64,000 bases of DNA. Origin: Novipirellula galeiformis (lineage in GTDB: Bacteria; Planctomycetota; Planctomycetia; Pirellulales; Pirellulaceae). The notes under the pieces are model-generated. The model was not told the origin of the DNA. It saw only the letters and a list, made by a program, of their open reading frames with translations, and did not search any database. The translations under genes were made by a program, and so were the position numbers. Positions within the stretch are counted from its first letter, which is position 1; each line of letters opens with the position of its first letter. This document shows positions 52,047 through 62,700 of the stretch, one piece after another. Location of the stretch: the NCBI RefSeq assembly GCF_007860095.1, contig NZ_SJPT01000001.1, positions 1,006,212 to 1,070,211 on the forward strand, read 5' to 3'.

Positions 52047-54113
52047 CTACTTGCGGAACAACGCCTTGTCCTCGACGGAAGTGAGCTCGCTTGCCGATCG
52101 CCCCCATTTCCAATCGAGGGTTGGCGGCGTTTGGCCATCGGATAGACAGGTCAATTCGATCGGGTGATGCCCCTTGGCCAACTTGATCGAAACGGTACGT
52201 GATTGTCCCGCTTGGTACCCAAAGTCGGCATCGAGTACGGACGCTTGGTGAATTCTTAGAAACGCTTTGCTGGCGGTCGACAGCGACATTTCGTACGTTC
52301 CCGTTTCTGGAACCTCAAGCCAACCGGTCCACTGGATCGCACCTTTGCCGCCAGGGTTTGCTACATGGATGTTCGCCGAAATACCCTTGTTTTGCGGTGT
52401 CATGCCATGGGTTTTCGGAACGTAAGGGAAATGGCCTTCGTAAAACGACCAGTTCAAACCGGGGGTGATTTCCGTCTGGGGGACCGCCGGTATGGCGACA
52501 TTGTCATACGGCCGCGGGGCACTCGCGTTGGGCATCCGTGATTGCAAGACGTGGTCGCGCATTCGCTTTTCAAGTTTTTTGAATCGCGGATTCGTGTCTA
52601 CGAGGTTGTGCTGTTCTTTCGGATCTTTCTTCAAATCAAAAATTTGAAACGGATCGTTGTGCGACTGAATGTTCACTCGCACGCCTTTGAATCCGTCCAA
52701 ATGGACGACTTGCATTTGGCCTCGTTTTTTACCGCGATGCGAAGGCGAAAAATCTTCGTACTTTGGCGTCAACCCGCTCTGAGCGTACTCGACATAAATC
52801 TGGCTCGCGGCGCCTTTGCCTGTTCCCATCAACCGTGGTCGCAATGAAACTCCGTCGGTGCGGGCCGGAGCGGCAATTCCGCCGAGATCAGCAAAGGTGG
52901 GCATCCAATCATGAAACTGACTTGGTTCCGTGTTGATCTTGCCTGCGGGAATGTGCCCGGGCCACCATGCCAACGTAGCGACGCGAATGCCGCCTTCCCA
53001 AACATCGCGTTTGATACCGTCGAGTGGTCCGTACGACTGGAACGACGTCGGATGATAGTCGGCGCCAGCAAGGTAACTTTCTCGATGAGGCCCATTGTCA
53101 CTCGAAATGACGACCATCGTGTTCTTGTCGATTTTTAAATCACGCAGCGTTTGCAGCAAATCGCCAACGCAATGGTCAATCCGTCGCACCATCGTGGCGA
53201 ATCGTTCTTCTGTATCGCTCCATCCTTTGCCGACGTAATCGGGATGGCGGTACGAATCGATCTCGCCTTGGGCGGTGTTGATCATCTGCCCCGCCTTGCC
53301 GGTCCATTGAATGCCCCCATCAATGCCGCTGCCTTTGGGGTAGGCCATTGTCGGCGTCTGCAGGGCGGCGTGCGGGGTGTCGTAAGCGAGGTATAAAAAG
53401 AACGGCTCTTGCGGATTCGATTTGGTGTGCTGGGCGATCCAATGTTTGCTGCGCGCGGTAAACAAATCGGTGGTGTAGCACTTCGAAAGTCCCGCGGAAA
53501 CTTCGCGGTCGTTGTGCCACACCTGTTTGGGTAGGCGATGGTGTTCGCTATTGCCTAGTGGCCACGCGTCGGTCGGGTAATGCAGATGCCCATCGCCGTG
53601 ACGAACGTATCCAAAAAATTCATCGAAACCTCGTTGAGTCGGATAGGCCGGCCACGTTTCCGCCGAATCGCCCTCACCCTGCAATCCATACTTTCCAATC
53701 AACGCCGTTCGATATCCGGCGTTTTTCATCACCGTGGCGAGCGTGTGATTATTGGCCAAGCGTTTGTCGAATTGGTTGTCACGCACCTCGGCGTGACCTT
53801 GATGCACGCCGCTCAGCAGTGACGAGCGGCTCGGGGCACACACCGGAGCGGGACAATAATGTTGGCGAAGCTGGATGCCTTCGGCCGCCATTTGGTCGAT
53901 CATCGGCGTATGCAGCCGCTTGTCGTGTTGAGAATCGTTCTGGTACAGAACGCCAAGGTCACCCCAGCCTAAGTCATCGCACAAAATGAAAATGAGATTC
54001 GGTTGCGAGGGGGGCGCGTCAGCGGACGCCGCCGCACCGGTCCCTATCGCCGACCGGTCCCATGAACTCGTCAACACAAAGAGGAATGCAAAGAGGAGAT
54101 TAGGCCGAATCAT
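52047..54113 (-). CDS. Secreted sulfatase with C-terminal PA14-like domain
   Basis: 688 residues with a signal peptide (LLFAFLFVLTSSW). The sulfatase fold has the metal-binding DD46-47 in LIFILCDDLGWGDLG and the formylglycine motif C92-APSRSSLLSG, plus VVISSDNGPHRESYL (metal Asp-Asn). The C-terminal 140 residues (LNWSFYEGHFPYVPKTH, GWLEVPETGTYEMSLSTAS, HHPIELTCLSDGQTPPTLDW) resemble a PA14/carbohydrate-binding domain. It removes sulfate esters from polysaccharides or other sulfated substrates; the modification of Cys92 needs an FGE or anSME elsewhere in the genome. It is the first gene of a pair with the Gfo/Idh/MocA gene. Confidence 0.94.
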   Translation of the reverse strand: MIRPNLLFAFLFVLTSSWDRSAIGTGAAASADAPPSQPNLIFILCDDLGWGDLGVLYQNDSQHDKRLHTPMIDQMAAEGIQLRQHYCPAPVCAPSRSSLLSGVHQGHAEVRDNQFDKRLANNHTLATVMKNAGYRTALIGKYGLQGEGDSAETWPAYPTQRGFDEFFGYVRHGDGHLHYPTDAWPLGNSEHHRLPKQVWHNDREVSAGLSKCYTTDLFTARSKHWIAQHTKSNPQEPFFLYLAYDTPHAALQTPTMAYPKGSGIDGGIQWTGKAGQMINTAQGEIDSYRHPDYVGKGWSDTEERFATMVRRIDHCVGDLLQTLRDLKIDKNTMVVISSDNGPHRESYLAGADYHPTSFQSYGPLDGIKRDVWEGGIRVATLAWWPGHIPAGKINTEPSQFHDWMPTFADLGGIAAPARTDGVSLRPRLMGTGKGAASQIYVEYAQSGLTPKYEDFSPSHRGKKRGQMQVVHLDGFKGVRVNIQSHNDPFQIFDLKKDPKEQHNLVDTNPRFKKLEKRMRDHVLQSRMPNASAPRPYDNVAIPAVPQTEITPGLNWSFYEGHFPYVPKTHGMTPQNKGISANIHVANPGGKGAIQWTGWLEVPETGTYEMSLSTASKAFLRIHQASVLDADFGYQAGQSRTVSIKLAKGHHPIELTCLSDGQTPPTLDWKWGRSASELTSVEDKALFRK

Positions 54114-54310
54114 TCCAGCATTACTTTCAAATAGGAGAGCAAATCGGGTGAAGTGCTGCTCTGGGCAGAGAAGAGGAAATCGGGGGCGTTGGAATCACGA
54201 TTGCATTGTAGTTCATTCTCTCCTTGTCCGTTGGAACGCACTCCCTACACTGACGTGTGCTCCGATGGGGCTTCCCCCCCTATTTGCTCCGCTTTCTTCG
54301 ACTGCTGGTT

Positions 54311-54796
54311 ATGTCTGAACCCACCGCCGATCTTGCTGATCAACCGCCGCGAAAAATTGCACCCAACCCCAGATTGTCGGGATGGGGGCTGACCTTCGGC
54401 CTGTTGGCGGCTTGCCTTATCCCGCTGGCGGGACTGAGCCTGTACGCCACCTTTTACGGTCGCGCCGCCTCGCGGTCGTTGCCAGTCGAAGTGACGCTTG
54501 ACCGCCAAACGGTGGTCGCCCCCAATGGCCAAGGCGGCATGCTGGTCGACGTCGTGGTGGTCCGCAATTTGGCCGATCATGAGATCCCCAATTTGACCGT
54601 TAATCTGAATGGTCAGTATTTTTTATATCGCGATTCTCCCCTTCAAAAAGGAGAGACGTTGGTGCTGCCCCAAGCCATTTTTATGACCAAGGCGAATCAA
54701 CGTTTCACGCCAGGACGCTATCCCATATTGGAAGTCACCGTGACCGGGCGATTGCCGAGCAACGCGCGGGGCGTCAAAGAGACCCATTTCGAATAA
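54311..54796 (+). CDS. Single-pass membrane protein of unknown function
   Basis: 161 residues from ATG 54311 (MSEPTADLADQPPRKIAPNP); the open frame begins at 54257, but the conserved-looking protein starts here. A cytoplasmic N-terminus is followed by one membrane segment (WGLTFGLLAACLIPLAGLSL) and a periplasmic beta-rich domain (VEVTLDRQTVVAPNGQGGML, VVVRNLADHEIPNLTVNLNG, RYPILEVTVTGRLPSNARG). No family recognised. It diverges from the sulfatase pair. Confidence 0.75.
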   Translation: MSEPTADLADQPPRKIAPNPRLSGWGLTFGLLAACLIPLAGLSLYATFYGRAASRSLPVEVTLDRQTVVAPNGQGGMLVDVVVVRNLADHEIPNLTVNLNGQYFLYRDSPLQKGETLVLPQAIFMTKANQRFTPGRYPILEVTVTGRLPSNARGVKETHFE

Positions 54797-55252
54797 CGAT
54801 GCTTGGGAAGTGCCCTTCCCTCGTAGAGAGCTCGAAAAGGCGGATGCATCCGAGTTTTTGCAAACCAGTTGGCAATTCTCAGGGCGGTTTGTCGCCTAAG
54901 CCTACGCGGTGTGTCGCCTACGCACACGATGAAAAACGGGCGTCGATGGCATCGTGATTCATCCTGCCCCCTTTGGATGTGAAGCGTCGCCAGGCCGAGT
55001 TCTTTGTTCAAAAATGGTGCAAGAGCGAGCCTCGATTTTAGTCTCGCGTCTCGGTTTTCGGCGTGGAATCTCCCCAGGGCGGGAGCGTCTTTGGATAGAG
55101 AAGGCAGCGAGAAGTTCGTAGAATTTCATGAATCTACGTCAAATCATCCCTTTTCCGTTCAATCCAACTTGCTTAGCCTAGAACTGCTTACGTAAAACGC
55201 ACGTATAACCCATGAATCATTCCCGCCCCCACCGATCGTCTGAATCGTTTTG
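54797..55252. other. Intergenic region without a supported gene
   Basis: 456 bases. A short direct repeat (gtcgcctaagcctacg and gtcgcctacgcacacg, about 54889-54930) follows the upstream gene. The right part is AT-richer and probably holds the promoter of the His-rich protein. No metal-regulator box could be identified. Confidence 0.45.
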
Positions 55253-55759
55253 ATGAATCTCGTTTCCCGAATCGCGCTGATTGCCTATGTGGTGGGTGGG
55301 TGGCTTCTGCCCGCGATGCACCATCATCACGGGCATTCGCACCATTCAGGGGCGTCGCAGGCGGGCTGTTGTGCGGAACTCGAATGTGAGCGGCCCGCTG
55401 CGGTTTCCGTTGCGGACAGCCGCGATGGCGAATCGAAGGGCTGTGATCATCATCACGATGGTTCAAGCCATGCGGATGACCACGCACGGTCCTGCAGCGG
55501 TGGCACTTCGTCCAACGGTTCATTCGCAGACGACACCAATGCGATTCTGTTCGCAGTAAATTCGAGTCATTCGCATGCGTGTCTCGGACTTTGTGCACTT
55601 TGTTCGGCACAGAGTTTGAAGGGCGAAGCGGTTGCGGTGGTGGCTTGCTCGGTTGATCAAGGCCCCGTTTGTGGGCGTGTCGTTTCGACTGGAATTCATT
55701 GGCCGCTAAGCGTCCAACCCGGCGGCATCTCTTCTCGCGGTCCTCCAGCGATTCTTTAA
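55253..55759 (+). CDS. His/Cys-rich exported small protein, possibly metal-binding
   Basis: 168 residues from ATG 55253 (a TTG precedes it). The N-terminus (LVSRIALIAYVVGGWLLPA) is a signal or anchor; it is followed immediately by HHHHGHSHHSG, then by CDHHHDGSSHADDHARSC and a hydrophobic HACLGLCALCSAQSL segment. Clusters like these bind Zn, Ni, Co or Cu and occur in periplasmic proteins near metal transporters. No transporter is adjacent here, so metal and role are uncertain. It is followed by a DUF1559 gene after 160 bases. Confidence 0.7.
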   Translation: MNLVSRIALIAYVVGGWLLPAMHHHHGHSHHSGASQAGCCAELECERPAAVSVADSRDGESKGCDHHHDGSSHADDHARSCSGGTSSNGSFADDTNAILFAVNSSHSHACLGLCALCSAQSLKGEAVAVVACSVDQGPVCGRVVSTGIHWPLSVQPGGISSRGPPAIL

Positions 55760-55922
55760 AGACGTTGATGACCTTGTTGTCATCGACCCTCGATTTTGAC
55801 TCGGTATTGATTTCTTAATGCCGGTTCCTGCTTGGACATTTCTCACGCTGCATGGCGTTTGACGGAATGTCGTTACGTCTTTTTGAATCACTTATTTTAA
55901 TTTTGGATTGTAGAGTATCACG

Positions 55923-57125
55923 ATGAACATTCATTTGAACTTGCGCGCTGATTCTCAGCCGCGATTGCGTTCCGGTTTTACATTGGTCGAGTTATTGGTC
56001 GTGATCGCGATCATCGGCGTCTTGGTGGGGCTGTTGTTACCCGCGGTGCAAGCGGCTCGCGAAGCAGCCCGCCGCATGAGTTGCGGCAACAATACAAAGC
56101 AACTCGGTTTGGCCATTCACAACTATCATTCCACCTTCAACCAATTGCCGATGCACGGCGGTGGAACTTGGGTCAACGGAGCTGCAATCGGCAGCAATCG
56201 ATCCAATCGGATGGACCTTTCCATCTGGGTTGGCCTGACTCCCTTTTTTGAACAGCAAGCACTTTGGGAACAGATTCGTAGCCCGCTTGGAGCGTATCCA
56301 GCAATGGGCCCCGAAACGAGCGATGGCAATTACCAGCCGTGGATCACCGAGCTTGCCTCGCTGCGTTGCCCAAGCGACCCCGGCCAGGGGCAGCCCAGTT
56401 TTGGACGCACGAATTACGCGGCTTGTTTAGGAGATTCGGTGCACTACATGGATCAAGGCCCGCTCGGGATCGTTAGCGATACGACGACCACCTTGAGTAA
56501 TTTGGGCTCCCACGCCTCCGAAGCAAATGCGGCGTGTCGCGGAGCATTCGTGTCGCATCGATCGACGCGTTTTCGCGATGTGACCGATGGTTTGGCGAAC
56601 ACCATTTTCGTGGGAGAGATAACAACCGATTTAGGCGATAACGACATTCGTACGATCGCTGCGGTGGGCAATGATTCAGGGTCGGAATCGGTTCGTGAAG
56701 AACCTGATCATTGCGTTCACGATGGTTTGGCCGATCCGGCACGCCCTCGTTTTTGGCTCGCTGGCGCCGCGACACTGGCCCCAGCGGAGCATGGACGCGG
56801 CTTTCGTTGGGCCTCCAGCGGGGCGGCGTTTAGTGGCTTCAACACAATTCTTTCTCCCAATCGTGAACTCTGTTTCGGGGGCGCAAACGCGAGTTCGCAT
56901 GGGGTGGCTCCGGCTAGCAGCCGGCATCCCGGAGGCGCTCACGTGTTGATGGGCGACGGTTCAATCAAGTTCATTACCGATACGATCATCGGTGGCGATG
57001 TCCATCACGAAAATGTGTGGAGCGGCGGGACCGGGGAAAGTGCTCCCGGATCGCAAAGCCCCTATGGTTTGTGGGGCGCGCTGGGAACGCGGGCCTCTGG
57101 TGAAGTCGTTAGCGGTGACTTCTGA
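55923..57125 (+). CDS. DUF1559 domain protein with prepilin-type N-terminus
   Basis: 400 residues. The pilin-like signal (GFTLVELLVVIAIIGVLVGL) is identical in protein sequence to the one in the gene at 942, and AREAARRMSCGNNTKQLGLA follows. The H-X9-DG motif is HPGGAHVLMGDG near the C-terminus. Compared with the first copy it has a longer middle (GDNDIRTIAAVGNDSGSESV). It is flanked by a His-rich protein and by a convergent GMC oxidoreductase. The ATG at 55923 is the only reasonable start. Confidence 0.93.
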   Translation: MNIHLNLRADSQPRLRSGFTLVELLVVIAIIGVLVGLLLPAVQAAREAARRMSCGNNTKQLGLAIHNYHSTFNQLPMHGGGTWVNGAAIGSNRSNRMDLSIWVGLTPFFEQQALWEQIRSPLGAYPAMGPETSDGNYQPWITELASLRCPSDPGQGQPSFGRTNYAACLGDSVHYMDQGPLGIVSDTTTTLSNLGSHASEANAACRGAFVSHRSTRFRDVTDGLANTIFVGEITTDLGDNDIRTIAAVGNDSGSESVREEPDHCVHDGLADPARPRFWLAGAATLAPAEHGRGFRWASSGAAFSGFNTILSPNRELCFGGANASSHGVAPASSRHPGGAHVLMGDGSIKFITDTIIGGDVHHENVWSGGTGESAPGSQSPYGLWGALGTRASGEVVSGDF

Positions 57126-57197
57126 ATCGCTGCATCTGCAGTCTCGCCATCCTGGTGCATGCCATCGTCCGCACGATCGCCCACGCGGTGTATTCCG

Positions 57198-59528
57198 TTA
57201 CGACTGTGCCAAAGCTGGAGTCGGCTGCGGCAACGTGGCCGACGAGCGTTGAATGATTTGCTGTGCAGCCAACGTCGCGAGTGCCTTCAGCGTCAGTTGC
57301 GGATTGATATCGCAACCGGCGGGGAAGATCGAGGTGTCGGCGACCGTCAAGTTCTCAATCGCTTCGCCACAGTCGGTCATCATTTGGAAGGTCGTGGGAT
57401 TGACCACGTCGCCCAACGACGCACCGCCTTGTGGATGCGTGGTTAACAGATTGACGAACGCAGGACCACGACGGCGAATTTCGCTCAGCCCCCACTCAAA
57501 GTCATCCATGTTTCGGATTCGTAGCGGACGACCGCAACGCATCAGGATCGATTTGGTAGGCAGATGCAGCGAGACGCCGTCATCGGGTTTGGCCGCCGCG
57601 AAATAGATCCGTGCGACACGCCGTAAACCACGCAGCAGCATTTCAAATTCGTCACAGTCGAATTCGAGATGGAAATCGCCACATGAGTCCACGTAGTTGC
57701 TGCAGCGGACTTTGGTGGGAACGACAATGCCCGACATCGACAGGTGGTTGAACTTGCGCATCACGCAGGCGAACTCTTTGAACCATCCCGTTAACGCCAA
57801 CGCGACTGTGCCGGGGAAGTGGAACCAGTTTTCTAACGCAGGTTCCTCGACCATCTTGCCGTTTTCCATGATGTTGCGGCGATCGACCAAGAAACACTGA
57901 GTCACGCCCGGTTCAGGGCGAGTGCTATCGGATGGCCAAATCGGCTTGTCAAACATTGCGTACAGTGCCGTTCCGATGTTCGCCGTCAATCGTTTACCGA
58001 GATGTTGGTTTCTCAGTCCCGCACACGACAAGCTGTGGCTCAGCAATTTGTTCGTTTCACCAATCCCTGCAGCGACGACAAATTCGTTGGCCGAAATCGT
58101 GGTGTGAGTATGGCATCCCGATTCACTGCGGTGGCATACGTCGATGCCGTCGACTCGCAGTGCTCCCGCTTCATCGCGACGAATTCTCAGACGCTTGCCT
58201 TCGGTTCGGTAAGACACTTCGGCGGGAACCGGATTGTTCATCGACTGAGTCAGGAAGCTATTGGGTTCGCCTGCCTTGTAAGGATGAATGCCGCCGATGT
58301 GATCCCCGAAACTGTCGACGGAATTGTCGCTGCCGCAGCCCAAGCACTCACGCCGCATCGCCACGGGCAACGGTTGGACATCTTCGCCGAGCGCGATGCA
58401 TCCTTCGGCAAACCGCATACTGCGATCGCTGATCTGAGACTTGGTGACCTCGGTGTTGACGCCAAGCTCGTCACAGACCGACGTCATCAATTCAGAGAAC
58501 TGAGCGTAGTCGACACCCGTGGGGCGACGATCGCCCCACGATTCATAGACCGATTCGATGATCGGCAAGTGAATCGCATTGTTGACGTAGGGGCCGCCAC
58601 CAAACACGCGTGCTTGGCAGACGTTGACGGTTTGCTTAGGCGGAATCTTCTTTCGCATCGACGGGATGGCGAGCTGCAATTTCGAATGAACATTCCCTAA
58701 CCCACCGGCGATTTGACCGGCGCCGTCTTTGTAAAGTCGATAGAGAACTTGGTCGCTGCGTGGCGGCGACAGTTTGATGCTGCCATCGTCTTGAGGGATC
58801 TTTTGGATCAATGCATCGGGGCTGACAAAGTCACCGACGTCAAGAATCAGCACTCGCAGCCCCGCAGCGGTCAATCGGCTGGCGGTGGTTGCTCCGCCCG
58901 CCCCGCTGCCGATGATACAGACGTCGTAGTGGTTGTTCAGATCCGCCAATGGTGGCGCGTCCATCGTCACTAAAAACTCAGGCTTCTCGCACTGAGGTGA
59001 CCATCCGCCGCCGATCAATTGACGTGCCGGTTGACGCGAATGGATCACCAATCGTCCCAGCATCGTGACGCCGCCGATAGCGGTATGCAGCAGATGGTCG
59101 TCGGTCCACTCGATGCGAGGTGGGCCGTGTTTATCGCACGGGGTTTCCCCTTGATTGAGCAATCGGCGAAGTTGGTGAGGGCAAAGTTTGTGCAGTTGAC
59201 GGCCGGTGTGCTTGACGCTGTATAGGTTCAACCACAAAAGGGCAACGTTCAGTCCGAGTTGCAAACGCGGGGGCAGATGTTCGGCATAGATCAACACTTC
59301 ACGAGCGACTTGACAGGCGTCATCGCCTTGATGTCCGCACCACAGCGAATCAATTTGCGCATGGATGATCGCAACGAGCGCAGGAAAACGTTTCTCGCGA
59401 ATCGTTTGGATTGGACAATCGGGATGATTATTATTCCCGCCCAGGCCAAACGGTAGAAAACCCGCAGCCAAAGAACCCTTGAGAATATCTCGGCGCGAAA
59501 ACGCGTCCAATGAAGAAAAATCTAGCAT
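57198..59528 (-). CDS. Exported GMC-type FAD-dependent oxidoreductase
   Basis: 776 residues. The N-terminus (FSRRDILKGSLAAGFLPFG) is Tat-like. Residues about 40-200 form a helical domain with conserved Cys and His (LWCGHQGDDACQV, LHKLCPHQLRRLL). The FAD-binding motif CIIGSGAGGATTASRLTAAG is near residue 208. The substrate domain ends in the GMC signature NPQLTLKALATLAAQQII. Planctomycete relatives are annotated as GMC or cholesterol oxidase-like enzymes; they oxidise alcohols or sugars in the periplasm. The substrate is unknown. Confidence 0.88.
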   Translation of the reverse strand: MLDFSSLDAFSRRDILKGSLAAGFLPFGLGGNNNHPDCPIQTIREKRFPALVAIIHAQIDSLWCGHQGDDACQVAREVLIYAEHLPPRLQLGLNVALLWLNLYSVKHTGRQLHKLCPHQLRRLLNQGETPCDKHGPPRIEWTDDHLLHTAIGGVTMLGRLVIHSRQPARQLIGGGWSPQCEKPEFLVTMDAPPLADLNNHYDVCIIGSGAGGATTASRLTAAGLRVLILDVGDFVSPDALIQKIPQDDGSIKLSPPRSDQVLYRLYKDGAGQIAGGLGNVHSKLQLAIPSMRKKIPPKQTVNVCQARVFGGGPYVNNAIHLPIIESVYESWGDRRPTGVDYAQFSELMTSVCDELGVNTEVTKSQISDRSMRFAEGCIALGEDVQPLPVAMRRECLGCGSDNSVDSFGDHIGGIHPYKAGEPNSFLTQSMNNPVPAEVSYRTEGKRLRIRRDEAGALRVDGIDVCHRSESGCHTHTTISANEFVVAAGIGETNKLLSHSLSCAGLRNQHLGKRLTANIGTALYAMFDKPIWPSDSTRPEPGVTQCFLVDRRNIMENGKMVEEPALENWFHFPGTVALALTGWFKEFACVMRKFNHLSMSGIVVPTKVRCSNYVDSCGDFHLEFDCDEFEMLLRGLRRVARIYFAAAKPDDGVSLHLPTKSILMRCGRPLRIRNMDDFEWGLSEIRRRGPAFVNLLTTHPQGGASLGDVVNPTTFQMMTDCGEAIENLTVADTSIFPAGCDINPQLTLKALATLAAQQIIQRSSATLPQPTPALAQS

Positions 59529-59701
59529 CCTTGCCAGTCTCGTCAGCGATCAAGAGGAGTAGTGAATTGTTCAACCGGAACAACCCAATCCTTGGCATCG
59601 GCAAGATGCAAGTCTCATTGATCGTGAAAAGCATGGCGAATGTGTGAGGATTCACAAATTCGATTTCTCGTGTCGAATATGACGGTAAATCGGACCCACG
59701 A

Positions 59702-62700
59702 TCAGGCTAAACATTCCGCATCCAAGCGGTGAACATGAAACTCGCCCGTCTTGAGCGTTTTTTCGGCCAAGTCCACCAAATGCTCGTGATGGGTAAACAT
59801 GATCACTTGCGTGCGTGCGGATAATTCGGACAAGGCCGTGATTGCGGCGCACGCTCGGTCATCATCAAGTTGCACCAAGCAGTCGTCGACTACCAACGGC
59901 AACGCGGTACCGCGAGTCAATTGATGATCGATCGAAGCCAATCGCAGAGCCAAGTACAACGCGTCGGCTGTCCCCGTACTCATGGCGTTGGCTGGCACAT
60001 CGGGTTCGCCGCTACGCGTGCGAGTTCCGAACAACATCACCTTTCCGCGTGAGTCAAAGTCGACTTTTAACGAGTCATATTCGTCTCGTGTCAGTTGTTG
60101 AAAGATCGTCGAAGCAAGTTGCAGTACCGGCCCTTGGTTCTCTTGTCGGTAATGCTCGATTGCTTGTCGCAGCATCATCGCGGCAACCTTCACGCGAGCG
60201 AACTCTTCGATTGCGTTCTCCATTTTCCCCGTCAGGAATTGAATCGATTGCGAAAGTTCCGAAGCTCGATCGCTGCCATCGATTTGTTTCAGCCGCAGTC
60301 GCAACGCACCGACCGTTTGCTGGGCTTCAGAGAGCGAGTCTTGATTATCGGCAAGATCTGCTTCGACCTTTTCAATTTCAATTTGTACCAATTCAGGCTG
60401 GTGCTCGGCGACCTCTTCGGCGAACGCTTCGAGCTCGACAGTACCCGAAAGCATCCGCAATTGTTCTTCGATCGCTTGCTTGGATTGCTCGAACTGTTGT
60501 CGCTGTTTGGAACGCTGCTCGACTTCGACTAAGTGTTCCGCCGCGTCGCAGCCAGCTTCTTCGCACAGCTTTTGAATCGCGACTTCGGCCTCGGTCACCT
60601 GTTGCTCGGCAGTTTCAAGTTGCTTTTCTGTGGAAGCAAGTTGCGTGGCCAAAACACCGCGTTGTTGTGACGCGGCACGCTCGTTTTGTAATCGATTGTA
60701 TAGCTGCTTGACGGTGCTGAAGGCGTCGCTGACGTCCCCTTCCTTTTCCTCGATCTTGACGCCCAATTCGGCGGCCAGGCGTGCGACGTCTTTTTGGTAG
60801 GTCTTGTCGTCTTCGAGCATCGATCGAATGCGGTGGGCCAAAATATCGCGTTCGCGTTTCTGAGCACACAAAGCGTCGATTTGCGTGATCTTTTCCAAAA
60901 CCACCGCCGGCGTGCGGTCCACCGACTCGGCCAGTGCCGACGTGGCGGTGGTCCAATCGGTATGCCATGTGTCGTAGTCGCGTTGACGCGATTCGAGTTG
61001 CGTTTGCAATCTCGGCAACTCTTCGCGCATCATGTCATGTTGTTTCAATTGTTCGTCGTAACGTTTTCGAGCATGATGCAGCGTCGTGCGAAGATTCACC
61101 GCGTCATCGTACAGCGACGAAAAATCATTCGCATCGATCTGATCAAACAGGCTCGGTTCGTCATGGCCGACCAACACAGGTTTGTCGACGACGGCCGATT
61201 CGATCGCGTGATTGAGTCGTTTGCACGAGGCGGCAATGCGTTCCTCGAGTTGCCCCACACGTTCTTGGGCTTCGTCAAGCCGGACGGTGGTTTCAACCAA
61301 TTGGGCATGCTCGGTGATCCAGCGATACATCCGGTCAGGCGTGGTGGGGGTGACGCCCGAGGCTTCCCACAATGATTGCCATTGTTGCTGGGCCTCTTGG
61401 AACGCGGCTTTCGCTGCCTCGCCGTTTGTTTGGCAAAGCGTTTTTTGGTCGGCAACCTTTTTTAGCTCTTCTTCGATCGAGCTCTGCAGATGCAGTTGTT
61501 CGTGATGAGATCGCATCGCATCGACCAACGTATCTGCTTTGCGGATTTCCGCTTGCAGCTGCGTCAGCGTTTTGGTGTCGAGGGTCCCCGCTTGGTTCGC
61601 GGCGATCACGTCGCAGAAAATCGCATCGCGACGTTCACGAGCCTCGCCCAATTGTTCCTCGCTCGGCAGCATCGTGACAGACTGGACTGCGTCGAGTCGT
61701 TGTTGCGATTCTCGCTCGGTCGTGTCGAGTTGCTTCCACTGCTGTGTTACGGCGGCAAGTTGCTTTTCTCGTTTTTCAAGATTTTGGACGGCCGATTCGA
61801 TTGCCGATTCGACTGGCAATCGCAACTTTGCGGTGTCATGCAACGAATCTGCAAACGAAGCCGCAGTGGTGTCGCCGGACGACACGATCGGGCTGCAGAA
61901 CGTGTCCAATTTTCGAGCGAGTTGTTCACAGCGATTGTGAAGTTGTTTGACGTCCGATTTCTGCTGAGCCAAATTCGACAGCACCGAATCGGGAGAACCC
62001 ACCGACTCGATCAATTGGCTGATCGAGTAGGGATCGTCCGGAACGATCGTCTCTTTTTCTTGTTCATCGGCTTCAGCAAGCCGTTTGGTAAGCGAACGGA
62101 GGCTTTCATCGGCGTCGTCCCGCTGTTTGGCAATCACCGCGTATTGCTGTGCCAGATCGTTGAGCTTGGTTCGCACCGAATCGACAAACCGCAGTTTCTT
62201 TAGCGACGAATCGATTTCATCGGTAACCGCCTGCTCTTCTTGCGAGACGATTTCGACCGAAAGCTCTTGTAACGCTTCGACCATGCGGCGATCGAGGTTT
62301 TTGCGAGTGCGTTGCAGATTCGTACGCTGAGTCCGTGCCTCTTCACGTGCACCGAGACGCTGAAACAGCGAATCGATTTGGGCTTCGTGAACCAAAATCG
62401 CCGAGTCGTCTCCGAGGCTTTTCAGCTGCTTGCTCAATTCATCCACGCGGGTGCTGAGCGAACGCGTTTGCCGCAGCGAGATTTCGTGATGAGTGTCGAC
62501 GGTGCGGCGTCGTTCGCTAAAGGCATCGTCAAGCCGCGGCGCATCGGCAAGTTCGTCCAGCTTCTGAAGCAACGAATGCCACTGTGGGATCAACGGCAAT
62601 GCGCTTTTGACGGCTCGCAGTTTCGACAATGCGACCGCCGCTTCTTTGACACCGTTCTGCAACTCGTCAACGCGTTGGCACTCTCGATCCAATTCGTCTT

